NCBI GenBank assembly: GCA_020249145.1
Contig: JADCGF010000003.1
Coordinates: forward strand, 124,001 to 188,000
Source: Roseomonas sp.
GTDB lineage: Bacteria; Pseudomonadota; Alphaproteobacteria; Acetobacterales; Acetobacteraceae
DNA: 64,000 bases
Direction: 5' to 3'
This document shows positions 51,353 to 62,046 of the stretch, in pieces; position 1 is the stretch's first letter, and every line of letters begins with the position of its first letter. Under the pieces are notes generated by a model. The model was not told the origin of the DNA. It ran no database searches and saw nothing but the letters and a program-made list of their open reading frames with translations. A program made the position numbers and the translations under genes.

Positions 51353-53275
51353 GTGAATAATTTCAGCCGGAACATGGCTTTATGGGTTATCGTGGCGCTG
51401 CTTTTGGTGGCGTTGTTCAACCTGTTTCAACCGAGCGGCTCCAGCCGCCCTAGCTCCTCTCAAGTCGCCTATTCGGACTTCCTGAATGAGGTGCAGGCCG
51501 GCCATGTGCGCGATGTGACCATTCAGGGCCGCACCCTGACGGGGCAACTCAGCGATGGGCGCCAATTCACGACCTATACCCCGGAAGACCCGGCGCTGAT
51601 TTCGCGCCTGACGGAAAAGGGCGTGCGCGTGGTGGCTAAGCCCGAGGAGGCCGAGGTCAATCCGCTACTGCATTACCTGGCGTCCTGGTTCCCAATGCTG
51701 CTGCTGATTGGCGTGTGGATTTTCTTCATGCGCCAGATGCAGGGCGGTGGTGGGCGCGCCATGGGTTTTGGCAAATCCCGCGCCAAGCTGCTGACGGAAA
51801 AGCAGGGCCGCGTCACGTTTGATGATGTCGCCGGCATTGATGAAGCGAAGGCGGAGCTTGAAGAAATTGTCGAATTCCTGCGCGATCCGCAGAAATTCCA
51901 GCGCCTGGGCGGCAAGATCCCGAAGGGCGTGCTGCTTGTGGGCCCACCCGGTACCGGTAAGACCTTGCTGGCGCGGTCCATCGCGGGCGAAGCCAATGTC
52001 CCCTTCTTCACCATTTCCGGTTCGGATTTTGTGGAAATGTTTGTGGGTGTTGGTGCATCCCGCGTGCGTGACATGTTCGAACAGGGCAAGAAGAACGCGC
52101 CTTGCATCATCTTCATTGACGAAATTGACGCGGTGGGGCGGCATCGTGGCGCCGGGCTTGGCGGCGGCAATGATGAACGCGAACAGACACTCAATCAGAT
52201 GCTCGTCGAAATGGATGGGTTCGAAAGCAATGAGGGTGTGATCCTGATTGCGGCTACCAACCGCCCGGATGTGCTTGATCCCGCTTTGCTGCGCCCTGGT
52301 CGTTTTGACCGGCAGGTTGTGGTGCCGAACCCCGATGTGAATGGGCGTGAGAAAATCTTGCGTGTGCATATGCGCAAGGTGCCTTTGGCTTCCGATGTGG
52401 ACCCCAAGGTGATTGCGCGCGGGACGCCTGGTTTTTCGGGTGCTGATCTTGCCAATCTGGTGAATGAAGCCGCCTTGCTTGCGGCGCGCACCGGGCGGCG
52501 TACGGTTGGCATGGCGGAATTTGAAGCCGCCAAGGACAAGGTGCTGATGGGCGCCGAAAGGCGCAGCCTTGTGATGTCTGAGGCCGAAAAGCGGATGACC
52601 GCCTATCATGAAGCGGGCCATGCGTTGGTGGCGATGAATGAGCCGGAATGTGACCCGGTGCATAAGGCGACGATCATTCCGCGTGGCCGCGCGCTTGGCC
52701 TGGTGATGTCGCTGCCTGAAGGCGACCGGTATTCCAAGCACAAGTCCAAGCTGAAGGCGGAACTCGCTATGGCGATGGGTGGGCGCGTGGCGGAAGAACT
52801 GATTTTCGGCCCGGATAAGGTCAGCAACGGCGCTTCGGGTGACATCAAGATGGCGACCAATCAGGCGCGCATTATGGTGACCGAATGGGGTATGAGCGAC
52901 AAGCTTGGCATGATCGCCTATGGCGATAATAGCCAGGAGGTTTTCCTCGGGCATTCCGTCACGCAGACAAAGAATGTATCCGAAGAAACCGCGCGGGTGA
53001 TTGATGCCGAGATTCGCGGCATTATTGATGCCGCCTATGCACGGGCGACACATATCCTGACTGAGCATATGGATGAACTCCATCTGCTGGCAAAGGGCCT
53101 GCTGGAACATGAAACGCTCAGCGGCGATGAAATCCGCCAAGTGATCAAGGGTGAACCCGTGGTGCGCAATCGCCCGGATGAACCGGTGAACCAGGGCCGT
53201 GGTAGTGTGCCAAGCTCTGGCCGCCCGACCATGCGTCCCGGCGGGCTTTCTCCGGGCGCGGCGCCTGCCACTTGA
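51353..53275 (+). CDS. ftsH: ATP-dependent zinc metalloprotease FtsH
   Basis: 640-residue membrane AAA+ protease. Two N-terminal helices ([18 protein letters not shown] and [18 protein letters not shown]) flank a small periplasmic domain. The ATPase shows [37 protein letters not shown] and [20 protein letters not shown]. The protease site is [13 protein letters not shown] with a downstream Asp in [17 protein letters not shown] start at 51353 with GGAAGGG upstream; nine earlier codons in the open frame are ignored. Degrades LpxC, sigma-32 and misfolded membrane proteins in other bacteria. Confidence 0.97.
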   Translation: MNNFSRNMALWVIVALLLVALFNLFQPSGSSRPSSSQVAYSDFLNEVQAGHVRDVTIQGRTLTGQLSDGRQFTTYTPEDPALISRLTEKGVRVVAKPEEAEVNPLLHYLASWFPMLLLIGVWIFFMRQMQGGGGRAMGFGKSRAKLLTEKQGRVTFDDVAGIDEAKAELEEIVEFLRDPQKFQRLGGKIPKGVLLVGPPGTGKTLLARSIAGEANVPFFTISGSDFVEMFVGVGASRVRDMFEQGKKNAPCIIFIDEIDAVGRHRGAGLGGGNDEREQTLNQMLVEMDGFESNEGVILIAATNRPDVLDPALLRPGRFDRQVVVPNPDVNGREKILRVHMRKVPLASDVDPKVIARGTPGFSGADLANLVNEAALLAARTGRRTVGMAEFEAAKDKVLMGAERRSLVMSEAEKRMTAYHEAGHALVAMNEPECDPVHKATIIPRGRALGLVMSLPEGDRYSKHKSKLKAELAMAMGGRVAEELIFGPDKVSNGASGDIKMATNQARIMVTEWGMSDKLGMIAYGDNSQEVFLGHSVTQTKNVSEETARVIDAEIRGIIDAAYARATHILTEHMDELHLLAKGLLEHETLSGDEIRQVIKGEPVVRNRPDEPVNQGRGSVPSSGRPTMRPGGLSPGAAPAT

Positions 53276-53278
53276 TCT

Positions 53279-54322
53279 GTGACTGCTGAACGCTGGTTGC
53301 ATCCGCTGGGCCTGCTGTCAGGCCCAGCCGCGTTTCGGGCCATTGGTGAAGGTCAGGCGCTGCCCTTGCAGGGGGGCGATCTGGCCTTTTCCTTGGCGCG
53401 GCTGATTCAAGATGGCCGCGAAGTAGCAACCCTACCTGTAGCCGCGTTGCCGGAAGAATGGAGTGATGAGATTGAAGCGGTAACGGCGCGGCCTCTGCCC
53501 TTCGCCGGGCTTGCCGTGGCGCGGCCTTTGGTGATGGGCATTCTCAACGTCACGCCCGATAGTTTTTCTGATGGCGGGCGGCATTTTGATCCCAGCGCCG
53601 CAATTGAAGCGGGCCATGCCATGCTGGAAGCGGGTGCGGATATCCTGGATGTGGGCGGCGAATCAACTCGGCCCGGCGCGGCGCCTGTCCTCCCGGATGA
53701 GGAAATCGCCCGCGTCATCCCCGTGGTGCGTGAATTGGCCAAGGCCGCGCCGGTCAGCATTGATACGCGCCATGCGGCGACCATGCAGGCGGCCTTGGAA
53801 GCTGGCGCTGAAATCATCAATGACGTGACCGCGCTGCGGCATGATCCGGCGGCGGTGGATTTGCTCGCGCGCACGCAAACACCGATTGTCTTGATGCATA
53901 TGCCGGGCACTGACCCGCGCGATATGCAAGCCAAGGCTGATTACACCGATGTGGTCTTGGAAGTGGCGCGTTTTCTGCGTGATCGTGTCGCCACACTGGA
54001 AGCGCTTGGCATTGCGCGCGCACGGATCGCGATTGATCTCGGCATCGGCTTTGGCAAGACCATGGCGCATAACCTTGCCCTGATCGAAGCCCTGCCGATC
54101 CTGGCGCAGATTGGCTGCCCCATCATGCTGGGGGCATCGCGCAAGCGCTTCATCGGCACGCTATCGGGTGTGGAGCAGGCCGAAGCGCGCCTGGCCGGCA
54201 GCCTGGCCGTTGCTTTGGCAGGTGCGGCGCGGGGTGCGGCGATATTGCGCGTGCATGATGTGGCGGAAACCATTCAGGCGCTTGCCGTCTGGCAGGCTTG
54301 CGCGAATGGCCGGGCTGGGTAA
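53279..54322 (+). CDS. folP: Dihydropteroate synthase
   Basis: 347-residue folate enzyme joining p-aminobenzoate to hydroxymethyl-dihydropterin pyrophosphate. The C-terminal TIM barrel (about residues 75-340) has PLVMGILNVTPDSFSDGG, ILDVGGESTRPGAAPV, VSIDTRHAATMQAAL, IINDVTALRHDP, IAIDLGIGFGKTMAHN, MLGASRKRFIG and ILRVHDVAET. The first 75 residues are an extra N-terminal domain typical of alphaproteobacterial FolP. GTG start three bases after the ftsH stop. Confidence 0.95.
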   Translation: MTAERWLHPLGLLSGPAAFRAIGEGQALPLQGGDLAFSLARLIQDGREVATLPVAALPEEWSDEIEAVTARPLPFAGLAVARPLVMGILNVTPDSFSDGGRHFDPSAAIEAGHAMLEAGADILDVGGESTRPGAAPVLPDEEIARVIPVVRELAKAAPVSIDTRHAATMQAALEAGAEIINDVTALRHDPAAVDLLARTQTPIVLMHMPGTDPRDMQAKADYTDVVLEVARFLRDRVATLEALGIARARIAIDLGIGFGKTMAHNLALIEALPILAQIGCPIMLGASRKRFIGTLSGVEQAEARLAGSLAVALAGAARGAAILRVHDVAETIQALAVWQACANGRAG

Positions 54323-54334
54323 CGGGGCATCCCC

Positions 54335-55648
54335 ATGAAGCAAATGCATCTTGGCGCCTTCATGCGCCCCGTCAGCATCCATACCGCCTGGTGGCGCCAC
54401 CCGGATTCAGCGCCGGAGGCGAATTTCAGCTTGAAGCATCTGGTGCACTGCATCCAAACCCTGGAACGCGGCAAGTTTGACGCCTTCTTCATGGCGGATC
54501 ATTTGGCTGTGCTGAACATGCCGATCGAGGCGCTGAAGCGCAGCGGCACCGTCACATCCTTTGAGCCCTTCACGCTGTTATCCGCGCTTGCGATGGTAAC
54601 GGAACGGATTGGGCTGATCGCGACAGCCTCCACCACCTATGATGCGCCCTATCACATCGCGCGGCGCTTTGCGTCACTTGATCACATCAGCGGCGGGCGC
54701 GCGGGGTGGAATATCGTCACCACCTCCAACCCCGATGCGGCGCGCAATTTCGGCATGACCGAACACATGGACCATGCCGAACGCTATGCGCGTGCGCGTG
54801 AGTTTCATGATGTGGTGACCGGGCTTTGGGACAGTTTCGCGGAAGATGCCTTCATTCGGGATAAGGAAAGCGGCATCTTCTGGGACCCCGCGCGGATGCA
54901 TAAGCTTGATCACGAGGGCAGATATCTTTCCATCACCGGGCCGTTGAACATCGCGCGCCCGGTGCAGGGCTGGCCCGTGATTGTGCAGGCCGGCGCTTCG
55001 GACTCAGGCCGGCAACTCGCCGCCGAAGTGGCTGAGATGATCTTCGCCGCCGGCGGCCCCATGGCCGATGCGCGCGCCTATTACGCCGATATCAAATCCC
55101 GCGCGGCCAAGGCTGGGCGCGATCCGGCAATGATCAAAATCCTGCCCGGCGCCTTGGTGACGGTGGCGGAGTCCGATAAAGCCGCACGGGAAAAACGCGC
55201 GCACTTGGATAGCTTGGTGCATCCCGATAGCGGCATGGGCGCGCTTTCGATAGCGCTTGGCGTGGATGCGCGCGGCTTTGATCTGGATGCGCCGCTGCCC
55301 GACATCCCTGAGACCAATCAAAGCCAAAGCGGGCGCCAACGCGTGCTGGAACGCGCACGGCGCGACAAGCTGACGGTGCGGCAATTGGCCGTGGCGCTTG
55401 GCGGCTATGGTGGGCTTTCCTTCACCGGCAGCGCCGAAAGCGTCGCGGATGAGATGCAAGCCTGGCTGGAAGCCGAAGCCTGTGATGGCTTCAACATCAT
55501 GTTCCCGACCATCCCAGGCGGGGTTGAGGATTTCGTGCGCCTGGTCGTGCCCGAATTGCAACGGCGCGGGATATTCCGGCGGGAATATGCGGGGACGACG
55601 TTGCGGGAGCATTTGGGGCTACCGCGCCCGCGGAACCAGTTTTTTTGA
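54335..55648 (+). CDS. LLM-class flavin-dependent monooxygenase (NtaA/DmoA type)
   Basis: 437-residue bacterial-luciferase-like TIM-barrel monooxygenase using reduced FMN. The nitrilotriacetate/dimethylsulfide monooxygenase subgroup is indicated by HTAWWRHPDSAPEANFSLKH, FDAFFMADHLAVLNMP, GLIATASTTYDAPYHIARRF, DHISGGRAGWNIVTTSNPDA and PVIVQAGASDSGRQLAAEV. A partner flavin reductase is not present. The gene lies 12 bases after folP on the same strand but is not a folate gene; with the binding-protein gene it separates folP from glmM. The substrate is unknown. Confidence 0.9.
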   Translation: MKQMHLGAFMRPVSIHTAWWRHPDSAPEANFSLKHLVHCIQTLERGKFDAFFMADHLAVLNMPIEALKRSGTVTSFEPFTLLSALAMVTERIGLIATASTTYDAPYHIARRFASLDHISGGRAGWNIVTTSNPDAARNFGMTEHMDHAERYARAREFHDVVTGLWDSFAEDAFIRDKESGIFWDPARMHKLDHEGRYLSITGPLNIARPVQGWPVIVQAGASDSGRQLAAEVAEMIFAAGGPMADARAYYADIKSRAAKAGRDPAMIKILPGALVTVAESDKAAREKRAHLDSLVHPDSGMGALSIALGVDARGFDLDAPLPDIPETNQSQSGRQRVLERARRDKLTVRQLAVALGGYGGLSFTGSAESVADEMQAWLEAEACDGFNIMFPTIPGGVEDFVRLVVPELQRRGIFRREYAGTTLREHLGLPRPRNQFF

Positions 55649-55751
55649 GACCGAGACTTTTGCAAATCATTGAATGGCCCAGGTGTTTCAAACTACACTG
55701 CTAACCACGACCAAAGGCGACAGGCTTCGCCTCAACAAGCGGGAGACAAAT

Positions 55752-57356
55752 ATGCTTCAGAGACGACACCTGCTCGGCGGCGCGGCAGCGCTTCCCTTCG
55801 CGTCCATCGGCGCGCCGGCCATCGCACAAGCACCGCGCGTGCTGCGCTATGTGCCGCACGCCAATCTGCCGAATATTGACCCCTTCACCAATACCGCCTT
55901 CGTCGCGCGCGACCATGCCTTCCTGGTCTATGACCAGCTCTATGGCATGGATGACAAGTTCCAGCCGCGCCCGCAAATGGTCGAAGGCCATGTTGTTGAG
56001 AATGACGGCAAGACCTGGCGTTTCACGTTGCGCGAAGGGCTGAAATTCCACGACAATACGCCGGTGCGCGGGCGGGATTGCATCGCCTCCATCCGGCGCT
56101 GGGGCCGGCGTGATGCCTTCGGCCAGGTGCTGATGGCCCGCGTTGCCGAGCTGGTTGAAGTCAGTGACCGCGTTTTTGAAATCCGCCTGACCGCGCCCTT
56201 CCCGAAAATGCTCGATTGCCTGGCGAAGGTCACCACAAGCTGCCTATTCATCATGCCGGAACGGCTCGCGAATGTTGATCCCTTCACGAATATCACGGAA
56301 GCGGTGGGCAGCGGGCCTTATCGCTTCATCCAGAATGAATGGGTGCCGGGCTCCATGCTCGCCTATGCGCGCAATGCGGATTATGTGCCGCGCCAAGAAG
56401 CGCCTTCCATGACCGCCGGCGGCAAGGTGACGCATTTTGACCGTGTGGAATGGCGGATCATTCCGGATGCCAGCACTGCCTCTGCCGCGCTGCAATCGGG
56501 TGAAATTGACTGGTGGGAACAGCCGACCGCAGATTTGTTCCCGCTTTTCATGCGCGGTGCTGCGGCGCGCAATATCCAGGTGGATATCATCAATGACACG
56601 GGGCTGATCGGGATTTTCCGCCCGAATCATATGGCCGCACCCTTCAATAACCCCGCCGTGCGCCGCGCCGTGCTGACGGCGATCAACCAGATGGATTTCA
56701 TGACCGCGGTGATTGGCACCGCGGGCGTGGAGGGCCGGGCTGATCTCCGCCGTGAAGGCATTGGTTATTTCGCGCCGGAAAGCCCGATGGCGAGCAATAT
56801 CGGCATGGAACGCATGCGCAAAAGCATTGATGCCGCGCGCGCCGAATTGCAGGCCGCCGGCGCCATGGGCCAGCGGCTTGTGCTGCTGAATGCAACCGAT
56901 CTGGCTTCGATCAACGCCGCCACGCTTGTCGGCGCTGATCTCTTCCGCCGCATGGGCTTCAATGTGGATTTGGTCAGCACGGATTGGGGCACGCTGGTCG
57001 CCCGCCGCGCCAGCCGCAATCCGCTGGAACAGGGTGGCTGGTCCGGCTTCTTCACCTTCTGGTCCGGGATTGACCATTGGAATCCCGCAAGCCACGCCTC
57101 CATCCGTGGCCATGGGGAGAATGCCTGGCCGGGCTGGCCGACCATCCCGGCCTTGGAAGCGCAGCGCGATGCCTGGTTCAATGCGCCGGATGCGGCAGCG
57201 GAAGCGGCAGCGGGCAGAGAGATGCAGCGCATCGCCTTTGAAGAAGTGCCCTATGTGCCGACGGGCATGTATTACCAGCCCACCGCCTATCGCCGGAATC
57301 TGACCGGGATGCTCAAGGGCCAGCCGCCGCTGTTTTGGAATATCCGGCGGGCATAA
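55752..57356 (+). CDS. Family 5 peptide/opine ABC transporter binding protein
   Basis: 534-residue periplasmic binding protein of the OppA/DppA family. A Tat-like signal [18 protein letters not shown], cut after AIAQ, precedes [19 protein letters not shown]. Family blocks are [38 protein letters not shown] and [24 protein letters not shown] precedes the ATG at 55752. No permease or ATPase genes accompany it. It shares a direction and a possible transcript with the monooxygenase gene upstream, hinting that the two act on one imported compound. Confidence 0.9.
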   Translation: MLQRRHLLGGAAALPFASIGAPAIAQAPRVLRYVPHANLPNIDPFTNTAFVARDHAFLVYDQLYGMDDKFQPRPQMVEGHVVENDGKTWRFTLREGLKFHDNTPVRGRDCIASIRRWGRRDAFGQVLMARVAELVEVSDRVFEIRLTAPFPKMLDCLAKVTTSCLFIMPERLANVDPFTNITEAVGSGPYRFIQNEWVPGSMLAYARNADYVPRQEAPSMTAGGKVTHFDRVEWRIIPDASTASAALQSGEIDWWEQPTADLFPLFMRGAAARNIQVDIINDTGLIGIFRPNHMAAPFNNPAVRRAVLTAINQMDFMTAVIGTAGVEGRADLRREGIGYFAPESPMASNIGMERMRKSIDAARAELQAAGAMGQRLVLLNATDLASINAATLVGADLFRRMGFNVDLVSTDWGTLVARRASRNPLEQGGWSGFFTFWSGIDHWNPASHASIRGHGENAWPGWPTIPALEAQRDAWFNAPDAAAEAAAGREMQRIAFEEVPYVPTGMYYQPTAYRRNLTGMLKGQPPLFWNIRRA

Positions 57357-57421
57357 GGCTTGCCCGGTCGCGCCTGGATTTGTCGGGCGCGGCCGGGTTT
57401 CACCCGGCGGGACTGCCGGGC

Positions 57422-57427
57422 TATAAT
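57422..57427 (+). promoter_or_regulatory. Candidate leaderless promoter (-10) of glmM
   Basis: Perfect TATAAT in CTATAATGCG, six bases before the glmM ATG at 57434, with no Shine-Dalgarno. Transcription would begin at the start codon. The -35 (around 57398-57404, TTTCACC) is weak. Confidence 0.45.
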
Positions 57428-57433
57428 GCGAAA

Positions 57434-58801
57434 ATGAGCGAGACACCCCCGGCCCGTAAGCTTTTCGGCACTGATGGCATTCGCGGCAAGGCTAATGCCG
57501 CGCCGATGGATGCCGCTACCGCCTTGCGGCTAGGCCAGGCGGCGGGCAGCTATTTCAATCGCGGGAATCACCGCCATCGCGTGGTGATCGGCAAGGATAC
57601 CAGGCTTTCCGGCTATATGCTGGAACCGGCGCTGACCGCTGGCTTCATCGGCGCGGGCATGGATGTGGTGCTGGTCGGGCCATTGCCCACGCCGGCCATT
57701 GCGCTGCTGACGCGTTCACTCCGCGCGGATTTGGGGGTGATGATCAGCGCCTCCCATAACCCCTATGAGGATAACGGCATCAAGCTATTCGGCCCGGATG
57801 GGCTGAAGCTGACCGATGATCAGGAAGCGGAGATCGAAGCGCTGATGGCGGGCGATCTGGCAGCTTCCCTGGTGCCGCCGGCGCGGCTTGGGCGTGCCAG
57901 CCGGCTGGAAGATGCGCCGGGGCGCTATATTGAAGCGGCCAAGGCATCCTTCCCGCGCGGGCAGACCTTGGATGGGCTGCGCATTGTGGTGGATTGCGCC
58001 CATGGCGCCGGGTATCGCGTGGCCCCCACCGTGCTGTGGGAATTGGGGGCCGAGGTGATCCCCATCGGCGTCGCCCCCGATGGCTTCAATATCAATAAGG
58101 CGGTGGGTTCCACCGCGCCGGCGGCATTGGCCATTATGGTGCGCGAACGCCAGGCGCATCTGGGCATCGCGCTGGATGGCGATGCGGATCGGCTTGTTCT
58201 GGTGGATGAGGCCGGGCAGGTGATTGATGGCGATCAGATCCTGGCCCTCATCGCGCGTTCCTGGCACGCGCAGGGCCGGCTGACCGGGGGCGCGGTGGTG
58301 GCTACCGTCATGTCCAATATGGGGCTGGAACGCTTCCTCGCGGCGCGCGGTCTTGGCTTGCTGCGTACTGCGGTTGGCGACCGCTATGTGGGTGAGAAGA
58401 TGCGCGAAGCCGGCTGCAATCTGGGCGGCGAGCAATCCGGCCATGTGATCATGCCGGAATTTGGCACCACCGGGGATGGCTTGATCGCGGCCTTGCAGGT
58501 GCTTTCCGTGCTGGTCGAGGAAAAGCGCCCGGCGAGCGAGGTGTTGCGCTGCTTCGCGCCCCTGCCGCAGCGTTTGGTGAATGTGCGCTATGCCGGGGCC
58601 TCGCCCTTGGGGAAGCCTGTGGTGGCCCAAGCGATTGCGGCGGAAGAAGCCGCGCTTGGCGCGCGGGGCCGCGTGCTGATCCGCCCTAGTGGCACCGAAC
58701 CGGTGATCCGCGTGATGGCGGAAGCCGAGGAAGAAACCCTGGTGGAAGGCGTGGTCGGGCGCTTGGCTGATCTGATCAAAGCCGAGGCGCGCGCGGCATG
58801 A
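57434..58801 (+). CDS. glmM: Phosphoglucosamine mutase
   Basis: Interconverts glucosamine 6- and 1-phosphate for UDP-GlcNAc, and so for peptidoglycan and lipopolysaccharide. 455 residues. Visible motifs: [20 protein letters not shown]; the phosphoserine loop [20 protein letters not shown]; the metal loop [14 protein letters not shown]; the sugar loop [10 protein letters not shown]; and the phosphate site [14 protein letters not shown]. Starts at the ATG giving the family N-terminus. It has no Shine-Dalgarno (see the promoter entry). The stop overlaps the thiD ATG. It is normally adjacent to folP, from which it is here separated by 3.1 kb. Confidence 0.97.
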   Translation: MSETPPARKLFGTDGIRGKANAAPMDAATALRLGQAAGSYFNRGNHRHRVVIGKDTRLSGYMLEPALTAGFIGAGMDVVLVGPLPTPAIALLTRSLRADLGVMISASHNPYEDNGIKLFGPDGLKLTDDQEAEIEALMAGDLAASLVPPARLGRASRLEDAPGRYIEAAKASFPRGQTLDGLRIVVDCAHGAGYRVAPTVLWELGAEVIPIGVAPDGFNINKAVGSTAPAALAIMVRERQAHLGIALDGDADRLVLVDEAGQVIDGDQILALIARSWHAQGRLTGGAVVATVMSNMGLERFLAARGLGLLRTAVGDRYVGEKMREAGCNLGGEQSGHVIMPEFGTTGDGLIAALQVLSVLVEEKRPASEVLRCFAPLPQRLVNVRYAGASPLGKPVVAQAIAAEEAALGARGRVLIRPSGTEPVIRVMAEAEEETLVEGVVGRLADLIKAEARAA

Positions 58802-59604
58802 AGGGGCGTGTGCTGATCATTGCCGGGTCCGATTCTGGGGGCGGGGCGGGGATTCAGGCGGACCTTAAGGCCGTGACCGCCCTCGGCGCCTTTGGCATGA
58901 CGGCGATTACGGCGCTGACGGCGCAAAACACGCTTGGCGTGCATGGCGTATTGCCCGTGCCACTGGAATTCCTGCGCCAGCAGATTGCGGTGGTAATGGA
59001 TGATCTGGGCGCGGATGCGCTGAAAACCGGGATGCTGGCCGATAGCGCGACGATTGAAGCCGTGTGTGACGAAATCACCGCCCGTGCGGCTGGCCTGCCT
59101 TTGGTGGCCGACCCGGTGATGGTCGCGAAAGGCGGGCACCCTTTGCTGGTGCCCGAAGCCGCCGAGACGCTGAAGCGCCGCGTTTTGCCTATTGCCACCG
59201 TCCTCACCCCCAATTTGCCGGAGGCCGAGGCGCTATGTGGCTTTGCCATTGCCGATGTCGGCGCCATGCACCAGGCGGCCAAGGCGCTGCTGGCGCTTGG
59301 CCCCAAAGCCGTGCTGCTAAAGGGCGGGCATTTGCCGGGGGATGAGGTAGTGGATTTGCTCGCCACCGGGACGCGGATGGAAGTGTTTCGCGACCGCCGC
59401 ATCCAGACCCGCCACACCCATGGCACGGGCTGCACCTTGGCGAGTGCGGTGGCGGCAGGCTTGGCGCAGGGGTTGTCGCTCAGGGATTCGGTAATGCGTG
59501 CCAGGGCCTATGTGAGGGCGGCCATTGCTAGTGCGCCGGGTTATGGTGCTGGCCACGGGCCGCTTGACCATGCCGTGACCTGCGATCCTGGGATTCTGCG
59601 CTGA
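58798..59604 (+). CDS. thiD: Hydroxymethylpyrimidine/phosphomethylpyrimidine kinase
   Basis: 268-residue ribokinase-fold kinase that phosphorylates HMP and HMP-P for thiamine synthesis. Motifs: [81 protein letters not shown] and the catalytic [17 protein letters not shown]. The start overlaps the glmM stop by four bases, so it is co-transcribed. Confidence 0.96.
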   Translation: MKGRVLIIAGSDSGGGAGIQADLKAVTALGAFGMTAITALTAQNTLGVHGVLPVPLEFLRQQIAVVMDDLGADALKTGMLADSATIEAVCDEITARAAGLPLVADPVMVAKGGHPLLVPEAAETLKRRVLPIATVLTPNLPEAEALCGFAIADVGAMHQAAKALLALGPKAVLLKGGHLPGDEVVDLLATGTRMEVFRDRRIQTRHTHGTGCTLASAVAAGLAQGLSLRDSVMRARAYVRAAIASAPGYGAGHGPLDHAVTCDPGILR

Positions 59605-59688
59605 ATTTACGTTCCAGACCGGTTTTCTTCAGGATTTGTTAATCTTTTCCGGCGCATTAATCACCTTCTAATTTGGAAGGCCGTCAAA

Positions 59689-62001
59689 ATGAGTGGCTCT
59701 CTTAGCGCCTCCCTCGTGGCAGGTTTGTTTGGCCAACAGGGTCGAACCTCGCTGCTGCTCCCCTTTGGTAACGCTGCGCCCGCGGCCAGCGCCGGGGAAG
59801 CCGTGGCCGCCTTCCGTCGCGTCACCAAAGCTGGTGAGGAGGAAAAAGGCCTCATCCGCGAAAGGAAGGACAGCGTCACGCTGACCGCTTTGGGGCAATT
59901 TCGACAGGCCTTGGACTCGGCGCCGAATATTGACAAGGCGCTATCCGATCCCCGCGTCTTGAAGGTGTTGATGCCGGCCCTTGGCCTGCCGGATCAGGTT
60001 GGCAACCCCGGGCTGGTCAGGCGCGCCTTGCTGTCCGACCCGAACGACCCCAAGGGCGTTGCGGCGCAGCTTGGCACCACCTGGAAGAACGCCGCCGCCA
60101 CGCTGAATCTGAAAGCGACCACCACGCCCAAGACTGTGGCCTTTCAAGGGCTGACGGATCGGGAAACCACAGCGGTGGCCCAGCAATTGCGGATTGGTGA
60201 AGCGGTGCTGACCGCCCCGGCCAGCCGTGCAGCGGCACCTAAACCCAGGGCTTTTGACGGGCTGCAAGACAAGGTGACTAGCGCCTTGATTGGGCGGTTG
60301 CGTCCCGGTGAGGAATTGGTCGCGGCTCGTGCTCGGCGTGAGGTGGAGCAGGTTGCCGCGCTGACAGCGGTAGCTATTCGGCAGGCAGAAGTGCCGGCAG
60401 ATGGCCTTCCGACCTTAGCCAAGGACGCGCTGAAGCAAATGGCGGACCTCATCAAGGGCGGATCCTTCGAAGCCGCGCTTGCTGTTGTTGATGATACGTT
60501 GACGGCCCTTGATGGCGCTACGGGACTCACGCCTGATCAATTGCGCCAGTCCCGCATCGCGCTGCTGGAGGGCGGTATCACGCTTGAACAGATGCGCCGT
60601 GATGCATTCGGTGTTGCGAAGCGCTTTGAACAGTTGATTGCCATTGATTGGCCAAGCGGTGCCGCTTGGGCACCTGCCTACAAAACTAAGCTTGATGCAT
60701 TCCACAAGGAGGGTGTGGACAAGAATTTGAATTTCTCGCTTGAAGTGGCCGTTGCCATGGCGCGGCGGATGCAAGACACCGCGCTCAATGTCGGCGAAAT
60801 TGATTTGGCGAAGACCTATGCCGATACATCGCAGACCGTGCTGAATACGCGGGATGGTCGGCCAACCAAGGCACCGATTGAGGGAGTACCGTCTGCGCGC
60901 ATTACCCAGGCGGATGCGACAAAGCTTTTGGACACAATGAAGGGTGCGGCACCGCCCAATATCCCGCGTGCGCAGATTGAGGTGAATTATGCCGCGGGCG
61001 CCGCACTCGGCGCCATCAAGATGGCGGAAACGCCCGTCTTTGGCATGCCGACTCTCGCCAGCCAGGCCTTGAAGGATATTGCAAGTCTGACGCGGACGGG
61101 CACCTATGGTTCCGCCATTGAGCGTGCGGATGAAGCCATCGCCGCCATCGCCGGTCACACTACTATGCCGGCGGCCTCGAAGCGCCTTGGCACAGCCGCC
61201 TTACTTGAAGTCAGCGCCTTGATTGAACAAGTGCGCCGCAATGCGCCGGGGGTGGCCGAACGGCTTGAGAAATTGGCCGCGCTTGACACACCCATCGGTG
61301 CCGTACGCTCCAAGGATTTCCAAACGCGGCTTGAGAATTTCCACAAGGACGGCATCAATGGTAATGTGAACTTCGCCCTGGAGATCTCTGTCGCCATGGC
61401 GGATCGCATGCAAATCGAGGCGACCACGCTGGATGAAACCCTTCAGGCGCAATCGCTGGTGAACCGTTCGCGCCAGGTATTGAAAGGTCGTGATGGGCTG
61501 CCGCTTTCAACCGCAGCGGGGCTGCAGCAAACGCGCATCTTTCCCTTCGATGGCGATAAGATCGTAACATCCATGAAGGCGGGGCTTCGCCTTGGCAGTC
61601 TTTCTGATCCAAAGATGCTTGAAGTTCTGTCCAATGGGTTCACTAAATATGAGTATCGTACAGGGCTGAGCGCAACCAATCCAGGCATGGCGAACGCCAT
61701 TTATTTTAGTGAAAATGCGAAAACCGTGAAATCGGCCTATGATATCCTTGGCAATGGTGTGATGCGCCGTGTGGTCATGGGGGCGCTCGGCCTGCCGGAT
61801 CAGATTTCCATCCAGCCGGTAGAAACCCAGGCAAGGGCCGTCACCTCACGCCTGAAACTTGTGGATTTGCAGGACCCGACCAAGGTGCGTGCCATTGCTG
61901 AGCGCTACCTGATGGCAGAAGCTGACAAGGCGGCGGCAAAAGCGGCCAATGCGTCCAATGATCCTTTTGCGATGATATCAAGCCTTTCCATCAAGGTGTG
62001 A
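59689..62001 (+). CDS. DUF1217 protein with internal duplication
   Basis: 770-residue protein of the DUF1217 family, usually linked to flagellar gene sets in alphaproteobacteria; function unproven. Terminal regions carry LKVLMPALGLPDQV and RVVMGALGLPDQIS, the DUF1217 marker. The middle has two related blocks, about residues 235-395 and 435-600, e.g. LPTLAKDALKQMADLIKGGS against MPTLASQALKDIASLTRTGT, and DAFHKEGVDKNLNFSLEVAV against ENFHKDGINGNVNFALEISV. No signal or membrane helix. GGAAGG precedes the ATG. Ordinary family members are far shorter, as I recall them. No flagellar genes lie nearby, though the chemoreceptor implies motility. Confidence 0.78.
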   Translation: MSGSLSASLVAGLFGQQGRTSLLLPFGNAAPAASAGEAVAAFRRVTKAGEEEKGLIRERKDSVTLTALGQFRQALDSAPNIDKALSDPRVLKVLMPALGLPDQVGNPGLVRRALLSDPNDPKGVAAQLGTTWKNAAATLNLKATTTPKTVAFQGLTDRETTAVAQQLRIGEAVLTAPASRAAAPKPRAFDGLQDKVTSALIGRLRPGEELVAARARREVEQVAALTAVAIRQAEVPADGLPTLAKDALKQMADLIKGGSFEAALAVVDDTLTALDGATGLTPDQLRQSRIALLEGGITLEQMRRDAFGVAKRFEQLIAIDWPSGAAWAPAYKTKLDAFHKEGVDKNLNFSLEVAVAMARRMQDTALNVGEIDLAKTYADTSQTVLNTRDGRPTKAPIEGVPSARITQADATKLLDTMKGAAPPNIPRAQIEVNYAAGAALGAIKMAETPVFGMPTLASQALKDIASLTRTGTYGSAIERADEAIAAIAGHTTMPAASKRLGTAALLEVSALIEQVRRNAPGVAERLEKLAALDTPIGAVRSKDFQTRLENFHKDGINGNVNFALEISVAMADRMQIEATTLDETLQAQSLVNRSRQVLKGRDGLPLSTAAGLQQTRIFPFDGDKIVTSMKAGLRLGSLSDPKMLEVLSNGFTKYEYRTGLSATNPGMANAIYFSENAKTVKSAYDILGNGVMRRVVMGALGLPDQISIQPVETQARAVTSRLKLVDLQDPTKVRAIAERYLMAEADKAAAKAANASNDPFAMISSLSIKV

Positions 62002-62046
62002 TGGCGCATTTGCTGCGTGGGTGCTGAGCTTCTATCGTCCAGTCTC

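Noticed and set aside
59612..59627. GTTC-N7-GTTT resembling the alphaproteobacterial LexA box
   Set aside because: One arm mismatched and the downstream DUF1217 gene is not an SOS gene. No true box was found before dinB or ruvC.
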